From assembly GCF_040802235.1 (NCBI RefSeq), contig NC_133161.1, forward strand, positions 46,241,001-46,305,000: 64,000 bases of DNA, given 5' to 3'. The translations under genes were made by a program, and so were the position numbers. Below the pieces are notes generated by a model. The model saw nothing but the letters and a program-made list of their open reading frames with translations, had not been told where the DNA came from and ran no database searches. Within the stretch, counting starts at the first letter, position 1. Each line of letters begins with the position of its first letter. Positions 34,036 through 45,262 of this stretch are shown here, piece after piece. This DNA comes from Manis javanica (taxonomy: Eukaryota > Chordata > Mammalia > Pholidota > Manidae).

Positions 34036-37000
34036 TATACTCCACAAATGAGTGAAATGATTTGGTACTTATCTTTCTCCACCTAGCTTATTTCACCGAG
34101 CATAATACCCTCTAGTTCCTTCCATGTTGTTGCAAATGTTAAGATTTGTATTCTTCTTATGGCTAAATAATATTCCATTGTGTATATGTACCAAATCTTC
34201 TTTATCCATTTATCTACAGATGGACACTTAGGTTGCTTCCATTTCTAGGCTATTATAACTAGTGCTGCAATAAACATAGGGGTGCGTATGTCTACTGAAT
34301 CAGGGATCTTGTTTTCTCCAGGTAAATTCCTAGAAGTGGAATTCCTGGATCAAATGGTATTTCTATTTTTAGTTTTTTGAGGAACCTCCATACTGCTTTC
34401 CACAGTGGTTGAACTAATTTACATTCCCACCAACAGTGGAGGAGGGTTCTCCTTTCTCCACATCCTCACAAGCATTTGTTGTTCCTTGTCTTTTGGATGT
34501 TGGCCATCCTAACTGGCGTGAGGTAATATCTCATTGTGGTTTTAGTTTGCATTTCCCTGATAATTAGTGATATGGAGAATCTTTTCATGTGCCTGTTGGC
34601 CATCTGAATTTCCTCTTTGGAGAACTGTCTGTTCAGATCCTCTGCCTATTTTTTAATTGGGTTATTTGCTTTTTGGGTGTTGAGGTGTGAGAGTTCTTTA
34701 TATATTTTAGATGTGAACCCCTTGTCAGATATGTCATTTACAAATATATTTTCCCATACTGTAGGATGCCTTTTTGTTCTGCTGGTGGTGTCCTTTGCTG
34801 TACAGAAGCTTTTTAGTTTGATGTAGTCCCATGTGCTTATTTTTGCTTTTGTTTCCCTTGCCTGAGGAGATGTGTTCAAGAAAAAGTTGCTCATGTTTAT
34901 ATTCAAGAGATTTTTGCCTATATTTTCTTCTTAGAGTTTTTATCATTTCATGACTTATATTCAGATCTTTCATCCATTTTGAGTTTACTTTTGTGTATGG
35001 AGTTTGACAGTAATCCAGTTTCATTGTCTTGCATGTAGCTGTCCAGTTTTGCCAACACCAATTGTGGAAGAGGCTGTCATTTCCCCATTGTATATCCATG
35101 CCTCCTTTATTGTATATTAATTGGCCATATATTTGTGGGTTTATATCTGGACTCTATTCTATTCCATTGATCTATGGGTCTGTTCTTGTGCCAGTACCAA
35201 ATTCTCTTGATTACTGTAGCTTTGTAGTAGAGCTTGAAGTCAGGGAGCATAATCCCACCAGGTTTATTCTTCCTTCTCAGGATCGCTTTGGCTATTTGGG
35301 GTCTTTTGTGGTTCCATCTGAATTTTAGAACTATTTGTTCTAGTTTGTTGAAGAATGCTGTAAGTATTTTAATAGAGATTGCATTGAATCTGTAGATTGC
35401 TTTAGGCAGGATGGCCACTTTGACAATATTGATTCTTCCTATCCATGAGCATGGAATGTATTTCCGTTTATTGGTGGCTTCTTTAATTTCTCTCATGAGT
35501 GTCTTGTAGTTTTCAGGATATAGGTCTTTTACCTCCTTGGTTAGTTTTATTCTTAGGTATTTTATTCTTTTTGATGGAATTGTTTTCTTGATTTCTCTTT
35601 CTGTTAATTCATCATTAGTGTATAGAAAAGCAATAGATTTAATAGATATCTGTGTATTAATTTTGTATCCTGCAACTTTGCTGAATTCAGATATTAGTTC
35701 TAGTAGTTTTGGAGTGGAGTCTTTAGGGTTTTTTATGTACAATATCATGTTATCTGCAAATAGTGACAGTTTGACTTCCTCTTTACCAATCTGGATGCCT
35801 TGTATTTCTTTGTTTTGTCTGATTGCTGTGGCTAGAACCTCCAGTACTATATTGATATTGAATAACAGTGGGGAGAGTGGGCATCCCTGTCTTGTTCCCT
35901 ATCTTAGAGGAAAAGCTTTCAGCTTCTCGCTGTTAAGTATGATGTTGGCTGTGGGTTTGTCATATATGGCCTGTATTATGTTGAGGTACTTGCTGTCTAT
36001 ACCCATTTTGTTGAGAGTTTTTATCATGAATGGATGAATTTTGTCAAATGCTTTTTCAGCATCTATGGAGATGATCATATGATTTCTGTCATTTTTGTTG
36101 ATGTAGTGGATGATGTTGATGGATTTTTTAATATTGTACCATCCTTGCATCCCTGGAATAAATCCCACTTGATCATGATGGATGATATTTTTTATGTATT
36201 TTTGAATTCAGTTTGCTGATATTCTGTTGAGTTTTTTTGCATCTATGTTCATTAGAGATATTGGTCTGTAATTTTCTTTTTTTGTGGTGTCTTTGCCTGG
36301 TTTTGGTGTTAGAGTGATGCTGGCCTCAGAATGAGTTTGGAAGTATTCCCTTCTCTTCTACTTTTTGGAAAACTTTAAGGAGAATGGGTATTAAGTCTTC
36401 TTTAAACATTTGATAAAATTCAGTGGTGAAGCCATCTGATCCGGAGGTTTTGTTCTTGGGTAGTTTTTTGATTACCAATTCAATTTTGTTGCTGGTAATT
36501 GGTCTGTTCAGATTTTCTGTTTCTTCCTGGATCAGTCTTGGAAGGTTATATTTTTCTAGAAAGTTGTCCATTTCTTCTAGATTATCCAGTTTGTTAGCAT
36601 ATAGTTTTTCATAGTATTCTCTAGTAATTCTTTGTATTTCTATGGTGTCCATAGTGATTTTTTCTTTCTCATTTCTGTTCTTTTTATGTTTGTATTTCTC
36701 TTTCTTTCTTGAAAAGTCTGGCTAGGTGTTGGTGTTTATCTATTTTGTTTGTCTTCTCAAAGAACCAGTTCTTGGTTTCATTAATTTTTTTCTATTGCTT
36801 TATTTTTCTTGATTTTATTTATTTCTGCTGTGATCTTTATTATCTCTCCTTCTACTGACTTTGATCCTAATTTGTTCTTCTTTTTCTAGTTTCAGTAATT
36901 GTGAGTTTAGACTGTTCATTTGGATTGTTCTTCTTTCTTGAGATAGGCCTGTATTGCTATATACTTTCCTCTTTGAACTGCCTTCACTGTGTTCCACAGA

Positions 37001-37855
37001 AGGTGGGGTTTTGAGCTGTTGTTTGCATTTGTCTCCATATATTGCTTGATCTCTGTTTTGATTTGGTCATTGATCCATTGATTATTTAGGAGCATGTCGT
37101 TAAGCCTCCATATGTTTGTGGGCTTTTTTGTTTTCTTTGTGCAGTTTATTTATAATTTCATACCTTTGTGATCTGAGAAGTTGGCTTGTACAATTTCAAT
37201 ATTTTTGAATTTACAGAGGCTCTTTTTGTGGCCTAGTATATGACCTGTTCTTGAAAATGTTCCATGTGCACTTGAGAAGAATGTGCATCCTGTTGCTTTT
37301 GGGTGCAGTGTTCTGTAGATGTCTGCTTAAATCCACCTGTTCTAATGTGTTGTTCAGTGCCTCTGTCTCCTTACTTATTTTCTGACTGGTTGATCTGTCT
37401 TTTGGAGTGAGTGGTGTGTTGAAGTCTCCTAAAATGAATGTGTTGCATTCTATTTCCCCCTTTAATTATATTAGTATTTGTTGCATATATTTTGGTGCTC
37501 CTATGTTGGGTGCATAGATATTTATAATGGTTATATCCTCTTGTTGGACTGACCCCTTTATATTTATGTAATGCTCTTCTTTGTCTCTTGTTACTTTCTT
37601 TGTTTTGAAGTCTGTATTATCTGACATAAATACTTCAATTCCTGCTTTTTTCTCCCTATTGTTTGCCTGAAATATCTTTTTCCTTCCCTTCACTTTTAGT
37701 CTGTGTATGTCTTTGGATTTGAAGTGAGTCTCTTGTAGGCAACCTATAGATGGGTCTTGATTTTTTGTCCATTCTGTAACTCTATGTGTTTTTATTGGTA
37801 CATTCAGTCCATTTACATTTAGAATGATTATAGATAGATATGTACTTATTACCAT
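34036..37855 (-). pseudogene. L1 ORF2 of older L1, multiply broken
   Basis: Endonuclease start (ISTYLSIIILNVNGLNVPIK) near 37852 and the ancestral stop TAA complement at 34036-34038. Open pieces at 37882-37466, 36997-36815, 36652-36326, 36168-35899, 35748-35107, 35099-34734 and 34906-34646 lie in shifting frames. A dead copy. Confidence 0.85.
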
Positions 37856-38316
37856 TGCAGGCTTTGGATTCTTGGTTCCCAAAGGTTCAAGGGCAGCTTC
37901 TTTACTATCTAACAGTCTAACTTAACTTGCTTACCAAGCTATTATAAACACAATCTAAAGATTCTTTTTTTTCCTCCCTTCTTTTTCTTCCTCCTCCATT
38001 CTTTATATATTAGGTGTCATATTCTGTACTTTTTGTGTATCCATTGATTGACTTTGTAGATAGCTGATTTAATTTTGCATTTTCCTAGTAATGAATTGAT
38101 CTACTTCCTTTACTGTCATTTATTTTCTCTGGTGACAGCTATTTAGCCTTAGGAGCACTTCCATCTAGAGAAGTCCTTTTAAAATATATTGTAGAGATGG
38201 TTTATGAGAGGTAAATTCCCTCAATTTTTGCTTATCTGGAAATTGTTTAATCCCTGCTTTACATTTAAATGATAATTTTTCCATGTACCATATTCTTGGT
38301 TTGAGGCCTTTCTGTT

Positions 38317-39024
38317 TCATTGCATTAAATACATCATGCCACTCCCTTCTGGCCTGTAAGGTTTCTGCTGAGAATCTGATAATAGCCTGATGAGTTTTCC
38401 TTTGTATGTGATCTTTTTTCTTTCTCTGGCTGCTTTTAATACTCTGTCCTTGTCCTTGATCTTTGGTATTTTAATTACTATATGCCTTGGTGTTGTCCTC
38501 CTTGGGTCCCTTGTGTTGGGAGATCTGTGTACTTCCATGGCCTGAGAGACTATTTCCTTCCCCAGATTTGGGAAGTTTTCAGCAATTATTTCTTCAAAGA
38601 CACCTTCTAATCCTTTTCCTCTTTCTTCATCTTCTGGTACCCCTATAATGTGAATATTGTTCTTTTTGGATTGGTCACAGAGTTGTCTTATTATTCTTTC
38701 ATTCCTAAAGATCCTTTTTTCTCTCTGTGCCTCAGCTTCTTTGTATTTCTGTTCTCTAATTTCTATTCCATTTATCATCTCCTCTACCTCTTCTAGTCTG
38801 CTTTTAAATCTCTCCATTGTATGTTTTATTTCAGATACTCTAGTTTTCAGAGTTTCTATCTCTTTCTTGATTTCATCCCTGAGATCTTTATTATTTTTCT
38901 GTAGCTTTGTCAGCATGTTTATAATTTTTATTTTGAAATCTTTATCAGAAGAATTGGTGATTTCAGTTTCACTGAGCCCTCTTTCTGGTTTTGAGGGATT
39001 TTGGATTGAACAAGTTTCTTCCAC
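38317..39024 (-). pseudogene. L1 ORF1 of older L1, 235 open codons
   Basis: Coiled coil followed by the RRM-like domain (NNIHIIGVPEDEERGKG) and part of the C-terminal domain (PRRTTPRHIVIK). The frame runs off into a shift near 38330 before the expected C-terminus. Only one coiled-coil unit is present where copy 1 has the 11-residue duplication. Confidence 0.85.
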
Positions 39025-39070
39025 CTTTTCAGAATCCTACTGAATAATGTGAAATAATAGTTTTGTGTAG

Positions 39071-39090
39071 GTGGCACCCTCTAGTGCCCA
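39071..39090 (-). promoter_or_regulatory. CTCF-like motif in older L1 5' UTR
   Basis: The minus strand reads GGGCACTAGAGGGTGCCAC about 922 nt into the element, cognate to the site at 24631-24649 in copy 1. Confidence 0.3.
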
Positions 39091-40012
39091 GAAGCTCTAC
39101 TCTCTGGAGCTCCCAAGCATGTAGGGGCTGCAGACAAGTGGTGCTGGTGACTGCAGGGAGGAAATAGCCCTTTCTGCTTCCTGGTCACAGAGCCTACCTC
39201 CACTGCCAAGGTCAGCAAGCTGAGTATGCAGGTACCAGTCTCTGCAATATGCCCCTGCCACTGCCATAGGCAGGTCTGCCCTCCAATTGGCCTGGTGCGA
39301 TCACAGGGGCCACAGATTTGTGAGCAGGTGCCAGCTGGGAGGAAGGAGCGGCAGGCTGCTTATTGCAGTGGAGGGCCTCAGGCTTGAGTTGCCAGCCAGG
39401 GAAATGGAGCCCATGAAGTTCCTGAAAGTTCCCCACCTGCTGGGCTGAGTGTGCTGGGATAATTTTGTCCACCTGTCCTTTCTCCTTAGTAGCAAGCTCT
39501 GTGCTATCCTTGCCCCTTTATCAACCCTCTCACTGTTGGGAAGTCTTTCAAAGCACTCACCTTTTTTTTTGTCCCAGAGAAACTGGTTGTGGGTACCTGT
39601 TCTCCACAAGTGGCTGGAATCTCAGTCTCTCAAAGTATTCACCTGTCTTTGCTTTCTGACTCCTCTAATCTCCAGAGCACTGTGCAATGTGGGGTTGTGC
39701 TTCCAGAGTAGATCTCCAGGGATGGGTATTTAGCAGTACTGGGCTTCTACTCCCTCCTTGCTCTATTTCTCTTCCTCTCACCAGTGAGCTGGGGTGGGGG
39801 AAAGGACTTGGATCTGGCCAGATCGTGACTTTGGTACTTCATCCTTTTTTGTGAGATGTTCTCTTTTCCCAGATATAGGCTGGCTGGTACAATCTTCTTT
39901 CTGGCCACTCTTTTAGGATTAGTTTTATTTGCTGTATTTTCCTATTATATGTGGTTTGGGGAAGAGATTTCTGCTTCACTTCTCATACAGCCATCTTTTT
40001 CTAGTCTCTGCC

Positions 40013-40030
40013 AATATTTTGCTTCATTTA
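40013..40030 (+). repeat. Target-site duplication, right (older L1)
   Basis: AATATTTTGCTTCATTTA, partner of 33644-33661. Confidence 0.8.
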
Positions 40031-41020
40031 CCATTCTCTCTCTCACCTATTTGAAAGTTATCTGCAGCCATCATGCCCCTTACCCTGAAATATTTGAGTT
40101 GTATTTCCTGAGAACAAGGACATTCTTTTAAATAACCATAGTACATGTCAATATCAGAAATTTTAACACCAATAAAGTGCTATTTTCTAATGTACAATTC
40201 ATAGTTAAAATTGCTCAACTGTCCCAATAATGCCTATTTCTAGTTATTATCCCTCTGGTTCAATGTAGGATCATGCATTGCATTTAATTGTCATGTTATT
40301 AGTCTCTTTCTCCATTTTCTTCTGTTTGATTTCTTTAAAAGTAAGATTTATTGAGGCAAAATGGAAATCTAATATGTATGTTAGACCTTTTGATATTGTC
40401 CTACACAACTCTTAGATATTCCATACTTCTTTTTCTTTCACACTTTTAAGATCTTTTTAATTCAGCTTGAATAATTTCTATTGACCTATCTTTAAGTTTA
40501 CTGATCTTTTTCTAACAGGTTCCAGTCTACAAATAGCCCTTTATGGAATTCATCATCTCTGATATCTTCTTTTTCTAACATTTCTTTTGTTTCTTTTTAA
40601 AACTGTTCTTTCTTTTAAAGCTCCATATCTGTTCATTCATGTTGTGTAATTTTCCACTAGATATTTTAATATATTTATTGATTTCAATTATATTAAAGTC
40701 CTTTTCTAACAGTTTCAACATTTGGCCTCTGAGTCTAGTTTTACTGATTGCTTCATCTTCAAATAGTAGGTCATTTTTTCATGCTTTGTTGTCTTGTCGA
40801 GTCTTGTATGAATTCTAAGTTTTAATTGAATGCTGGACGGGGTGTCAGAAGAACACTCAAGACTGAGGAAAACAGTATTTATAAGTGGATACTACTCTTC
40901 TTCTGTCAGGCTAGTGAGGAAATGAGTCAATTAAGTTAGCACTTCAGCTGGGCTTGGATTTTGCTGCTGCTATTAGTGCACCGCAGACTTCAAATTCCTT
41001 CAGCCATATGCACATTTTTT
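40031..41020 (-). repeat. Old L1M element, right half
   Basis: 40031-40330 carries inverted L1M landmarks ('tgcagccatcatgcccctta', 'cctgagaacaaggacattct', 'tcatgcattgcatttaattg'). 40335-41020 ('ttgaatgctggacggggtgt', 'gaggaaaacagtattta') fits other inverted ancient L1 sequence but less surely. Confidence 0.55.
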
Positions 41021-41996
41021 CCCAAATAGCAGGGTTAGCTTTAGTTACTAAATTTCTTATTTTCAAAAGTATTCTTTATGTATAGTAAATAAAAGATTTT
41101 CTTAATTTCACAGACTGTGTTTTTAGAGATTTTGCACACCTGAACAGATGTTCTTAAGTTAAAATTCTGTAATAGTTTATCCTAACATATATGCAAATTA
41201 GCACCCAGGAGTATGTTTTCTTTTTATTTAAGTCTTTTGCCCCCAACATTATGTAAAGCATGGGGACCCCTTGCCAGATAAAATTAACATGAGATTCCTG
41301 TTGTGATGAACAGCTCTATGAATCAAATTATATTTCAGTAAATCGGAAAGAGTTCAAGTGAAGGAGAGTGAAGAATTGTGTACTTTGTAAAGCCCTATGG
41401 TTGGGGCTTTTAGGGTCAGCTTGAGAACATCACCAATCTTGGTATCATAAATTCTCAATTAGACATCTCTCTATATACTGTGTTTGCTTAGGAAGGAACC
41501 CTGTCTTATAAAAGGCAATGACATCCTAGTGTGCACACTGAACTTTAAACAAATGCTTGACCTGAAACCAAGTTGGTGAAAGAGGAGCACAAGGAAATAG
41601 ATATAGTTGGATTCTTGTTTTGTGGGATAATCCACTGATGACCCTCTCCTGGTAAGGACTGTGCAAACCCAGTACTCTACAATAATCACCAAACTCAAAA
41701 TGTTAGATAGGCAAAATGTTAGAATGACAACAGCTCATTGTCACAGAGAAAATAAAAATACTGAATTTTAACATTGCCAATATCAAAGGTATTGGTAATT
41801 GACAACATCTTATAGAAGGAAGAGGCTGTATTTGAGATCTTTATCTTGGTTTTTATATGTATTATGTACATACACATTATGTATATGACATACATATGTA
41901 TGTAAAGACCTACGGTGGCTATTACAAAAAGTGAGTATGTAAGACTCAAGTCCCGACTATTTGAGGACATCGGGTATTTGTCTAACAGACTCTTAT
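41021..41996. other. Intergenic; AT-rich tract at 41853-41906
   Basis: No gene. The tract 'tatgtacatacacattatgt' and following text is an imperfect alternating purine-pyrimidine palindromic stretch. Confidence 0.5.
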
Positions 41997-42220
41997 AAGC
42001 ATGTATTTTGTGTTAGGCACTATTGTAAGAACTTTCCCTACACTAATTCCTTCAGTCCTCACAATAACCCTACAAGGTAGATGCTGTTACAGTCCTCATG
42101 TTGGAGATAAGGAAACTGAGGCACAGAGACAGTTTGGACTCTTGACCAAGGTCCCTGAGTCGGGAGATGTTCAAGTCTGGATTGGGACCTAGGCTGGCTG
42201 GCTCCAGAGCCCTGTGTGTC
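41997..42220 (-). repeat. MIR SINE
   Basis: Inverted MIR in full order: 'ttgtgttaggcactattgta', 'cctcacaataaccctacaag', 'gataaggaaactgaggcaca' and 'ggctggctccagagccctgt'. Confidence 0.8.
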
Positions 42221-42509
42221 AATCCTGACACCCTGTGACCTTGTATGTGCACATGACAACTGATAAAACATCAGGAATTGTTCTTATAATTCACCATGAT
42301 CATGTCTTTTTTCCCCAGTGCAACACTTTAAAAATCATCTTTAACTACTTTGGCCTTTATTTTCTGCCTATTTTTCTTAATCTGTGTAATACACCAAGGG
42401 CAGTATCCAGTGTTACATTATTGATCCTTAAATATTTAATGAGAGACATGTAGTCCATCTCACAGCCGCAAATGCTTCCGTCTGTCTGAGATGGGTGGGT
42501 GCTGCTGTG

Positions 42510-43030
42510 TGCTGGGGGTTAGTTCTTTCCTCTGGTTCATGAGTTCCCTTAGGCCAAGAATCCCATCTTGTATTTTCCTTTGTGTCTCCTCAGGGCCTGG
42601 ATGGCTTGAATAGAGGTCACTGCTACCTGTTTATTGACGAGGGCTGCAAGGCAACTGTTAACCTTTTCTCACCAAGACACACATGCCCAATACTGTTCAC
42701 ATAAGTGATATACATTCATGTATTGGGGCAGGTCATTTAATAGTTGTAATTCCACACAAACATACATTTATATAACAAAGGTTGAAGACAGATGATGCTG
42801 TAAGATGGGGGTACTTTATGGTTCTACTTTTCCTATCTCTAATGTAGGAATACAATTTTCAAAAAAGTGAATGTTTGGGAAACAACATACATTTCTTCCC
42901 TTTGTGCACTATTTATAGATTTCATGTTGCTTAGAATAAATCTGGAATTTTGTCTTATTTATGTTGGTATTCCTATCATCTACCACAGTGCATTTCACAT
43001 AGTAAGTTCTCAATAAATACTGGTAGTTTT
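42510..43030 (+). repeat. L2-like fragments
   Basis: 42535-42610 ('aagaatcccatcttgtattt') and 42950-43025 ('accacagtgcatttcacata', 'gtaagttctcaataaatact') resemble L2 3' sequence. The stretch between is unassigned. Confidence 0.45.
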
Positions 43031-43550
43031 TTTTAATTTAAGCATTAGTCCTATTAAGTGAGTTATGGTAGGAGTTTTTCAACAAAGATCTCTTCAATCT
43101 ACTGAAGCCTGAGTTTTTGCTCTCTGGGACATGGTTCAGAATATTGTTTAGACACACTGACAACTTTGTCTTCTACCTAGTCCCCTTTTCTTTAGTAACC
43201 TTTTGCTCCACAAAATCATGACTGAGACTTTTTAAAAATCCAAAGCATAGCAATAATTCATGAATTTCTTCTTGCACCAGAAAGACACAGTAAGACAAGT
43301 GTTTTTGTGAGATAAGGAACATTTCAGCAATACTGTGAGGCATGAATTGAGTATAGGCAACTAGTCCCACCAGGTAAATGATCATCTGCAGTTGCCAGAG
43401 TGAGCAGTCTCAGTGGCTGATAAAGCTGCTAACCTTGGCATATTTATCATCATCACCCCAGGGGACAGAAACCAATATCTCTATTCTTGTGAATACACAT
43501 CCATAAAAGGAGGCACACTCCAGTGCAAAACAATTTGTGCATATAGGGGT

Positions 43551-43577
43551 GTCTGTGTGTGTGTGTGTGTATGTGTA

Positions 43578-43608
<31 letters not shown>

Positions 43609-43609
43609 A
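43551..43609. repeat. (TG)n(GA)n compound microsatellite
   Basis: TG run with two A interruptions followed by a pure GA run of about 10 units. Confidence 0.95.
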
Positions 43610-44118
43610 AGACTTTGATTTTTATATTTTCTTTCCTCTTTTAATTTTTTTCTATTTTTGCTGAAAAGGGAAGATGACATCAGTCTGTCATCTGCAAGCT
43701 CAGATTCATGACAGTTACTCCAGCCCATAGACTTCAAGGAACATAGTTTTTCCTTATAAGGGAGCTGAAAAGGCTGCCAGCCATGGACAATCTGTGCTGT
43801 CATCTCAGTCTACAACTGCCGTCTGATTAGGGGAGGCCAGAGGTGAGGGATGCGACCCTGGACAGCGGTGCTGTCCCTCCCACCGACTCACAGCATGGCG
43901 CTCACTGCTTTCTGGCCTGGAATCCAGAGGCAAACGCTGGGAGCTGAGCTCACAGTCAGCACCCAGCCTGCTCAGGTGGGAGGTGGAGCAGAGCCCCATG
44001 GAGGCTGCTGTGGGTGTGGGTGTGTGGGTGGGGGTTGGCAGTGCTCAGTCCGCAGCCATCTGGGACAAAAGTACAGAGGTAAGAAAGGCTTTATTTACAG
44101 AAAGAGTGGTTACTTTTT

Positions 44119-44574
44119 GTTTTAGTTCACTAGGGCTGCTGTAACAAAGTACCATGAATTGGGGGCTGAAACAACAGAAACTTACTGTCTCTCAGTTCTT
44201 GTGGCTACAAGTCCAAGATCAAGGTGTTGGCAGAGTCGGTTTCTCTGAGGGCTGGGAGAGAGGATCAGCCCCATGCCCTCACCCAGCTTCTGGCGGTTTG
44301 CTGGCAAGGGCATCCCTTGACTTGTAGGCACATCAGCCCAATCTCTGCCTTCAACATTGCATGACGTCCTTCCTGTGTGTCTGTCTGTGTCCAATTGTCT
44401 CCCTTTTATAAGGATTCCAATTATATTGTAGTAGGGAATCCGTTCCACTCCAGCGTGACCTCAACTTAACAATAATTACATCTGCAATAACCCCATTCCC
44501 AAATAATGTCACATATTAAGGTTAGGACTCCAAAATCTGAATCAGGGTGGGGGTCATGACTCAGCCCATAACAG
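44119..44574 (-). repeat. MLT1-like LTR (ERVL-MaLR), near complete
   Basis: Inverted MaLR LTR from 'ctagggctgctgtaacaaag' through 'tggctacaagtccaagatca', 'cccttttataaggattccaa' and 'tctgcaataaccccattccc' to 'actcagcccataacag'. Confidence 0.7.
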
Positions 44575-45114
44575 AATTCAGTCTGTGATGGGGGTCTTTT
44601 CTTGATTAATAATTAAAGGAAACAAGGAGAGGACATGAAAACAAGAGAGGAAAGAGTGAGCTGTTAATTTTTTTCTAACAAAGATAATTAAGAGTTGGGA
44701 AAGTGAAATGAAGCCTGTGGGGCAAACAGTAGGATTCCCTCACCCTTCATCAGGAGAGTCACCTTTCTGAAGACACTGACAGTATCTGAGCTGAAATATG
44801 ATCTACGGGTCCAAGAGGACCTAAGTTCCCAAAACTTTTGCAAACTCTCAGCAGTTTGTGAATTTTAGCTACCCAGGCAAAGTTACACAAAGCCCTTGAC
44901 TGAATGGCTTCAGAAATATGGCGGTGCTTCCTGGAGGGGCCTTTCCTTCTCCTGTGTTCTCAAATATGGTGGGAATTATTTGGGAAGGAGTAGCTCCCTC
45001 AGAAGAACCCTGTCCTTTCAGCCGGTTGTCTTCCTAATAGTACAGTGTTTTTATGGTAAGTGATCTATTTCATTAACAAATGCCAAGGTAGAGTGAAATT
45101 CAGCTAAGACCCGG

Positions 45115-45262
45115 TGCCAGGTCTTTATTAAATACTTGTAGGTATTATCGTAGTCCTCAAAGAAACCAGTAATGCTATTACTCTCATTTTCCAGATGAAA
45201 CAATCAAGGACCAGAGCTCAGCAACTCGCCCGGGGGCTCAGGGGTTAAGTGTTCGAGGATTT
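45115..45262 (-). repeat. MIR fragment
   Basis: 'gtctttattaaatacttgta', 'attttccagatgaaacaatc', 'agctcagcaactcgcccggg' follow inverted MIR. Confidence 0.6.

Larger units (their letters stand above)
33662..40012 (-). mobile_element. Older full-length L1
   Basis: Minus-strand L1 of about 6.35 kb with 5' UTR (40012-39025), ORF1, ORF2, 3' UTR (about 34035-33692) and an A-rich TTTA-type tail (33662-33690). It starts with 'agaaaaagatggctgtatga', cognate to the start of copy 1. Flanked by an 18-bp target duplication with one mismatch. It is more decayed than copy 1, consistent with greater age. No env or LTR sequence follows its 3' end. Confidence 0.85.
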
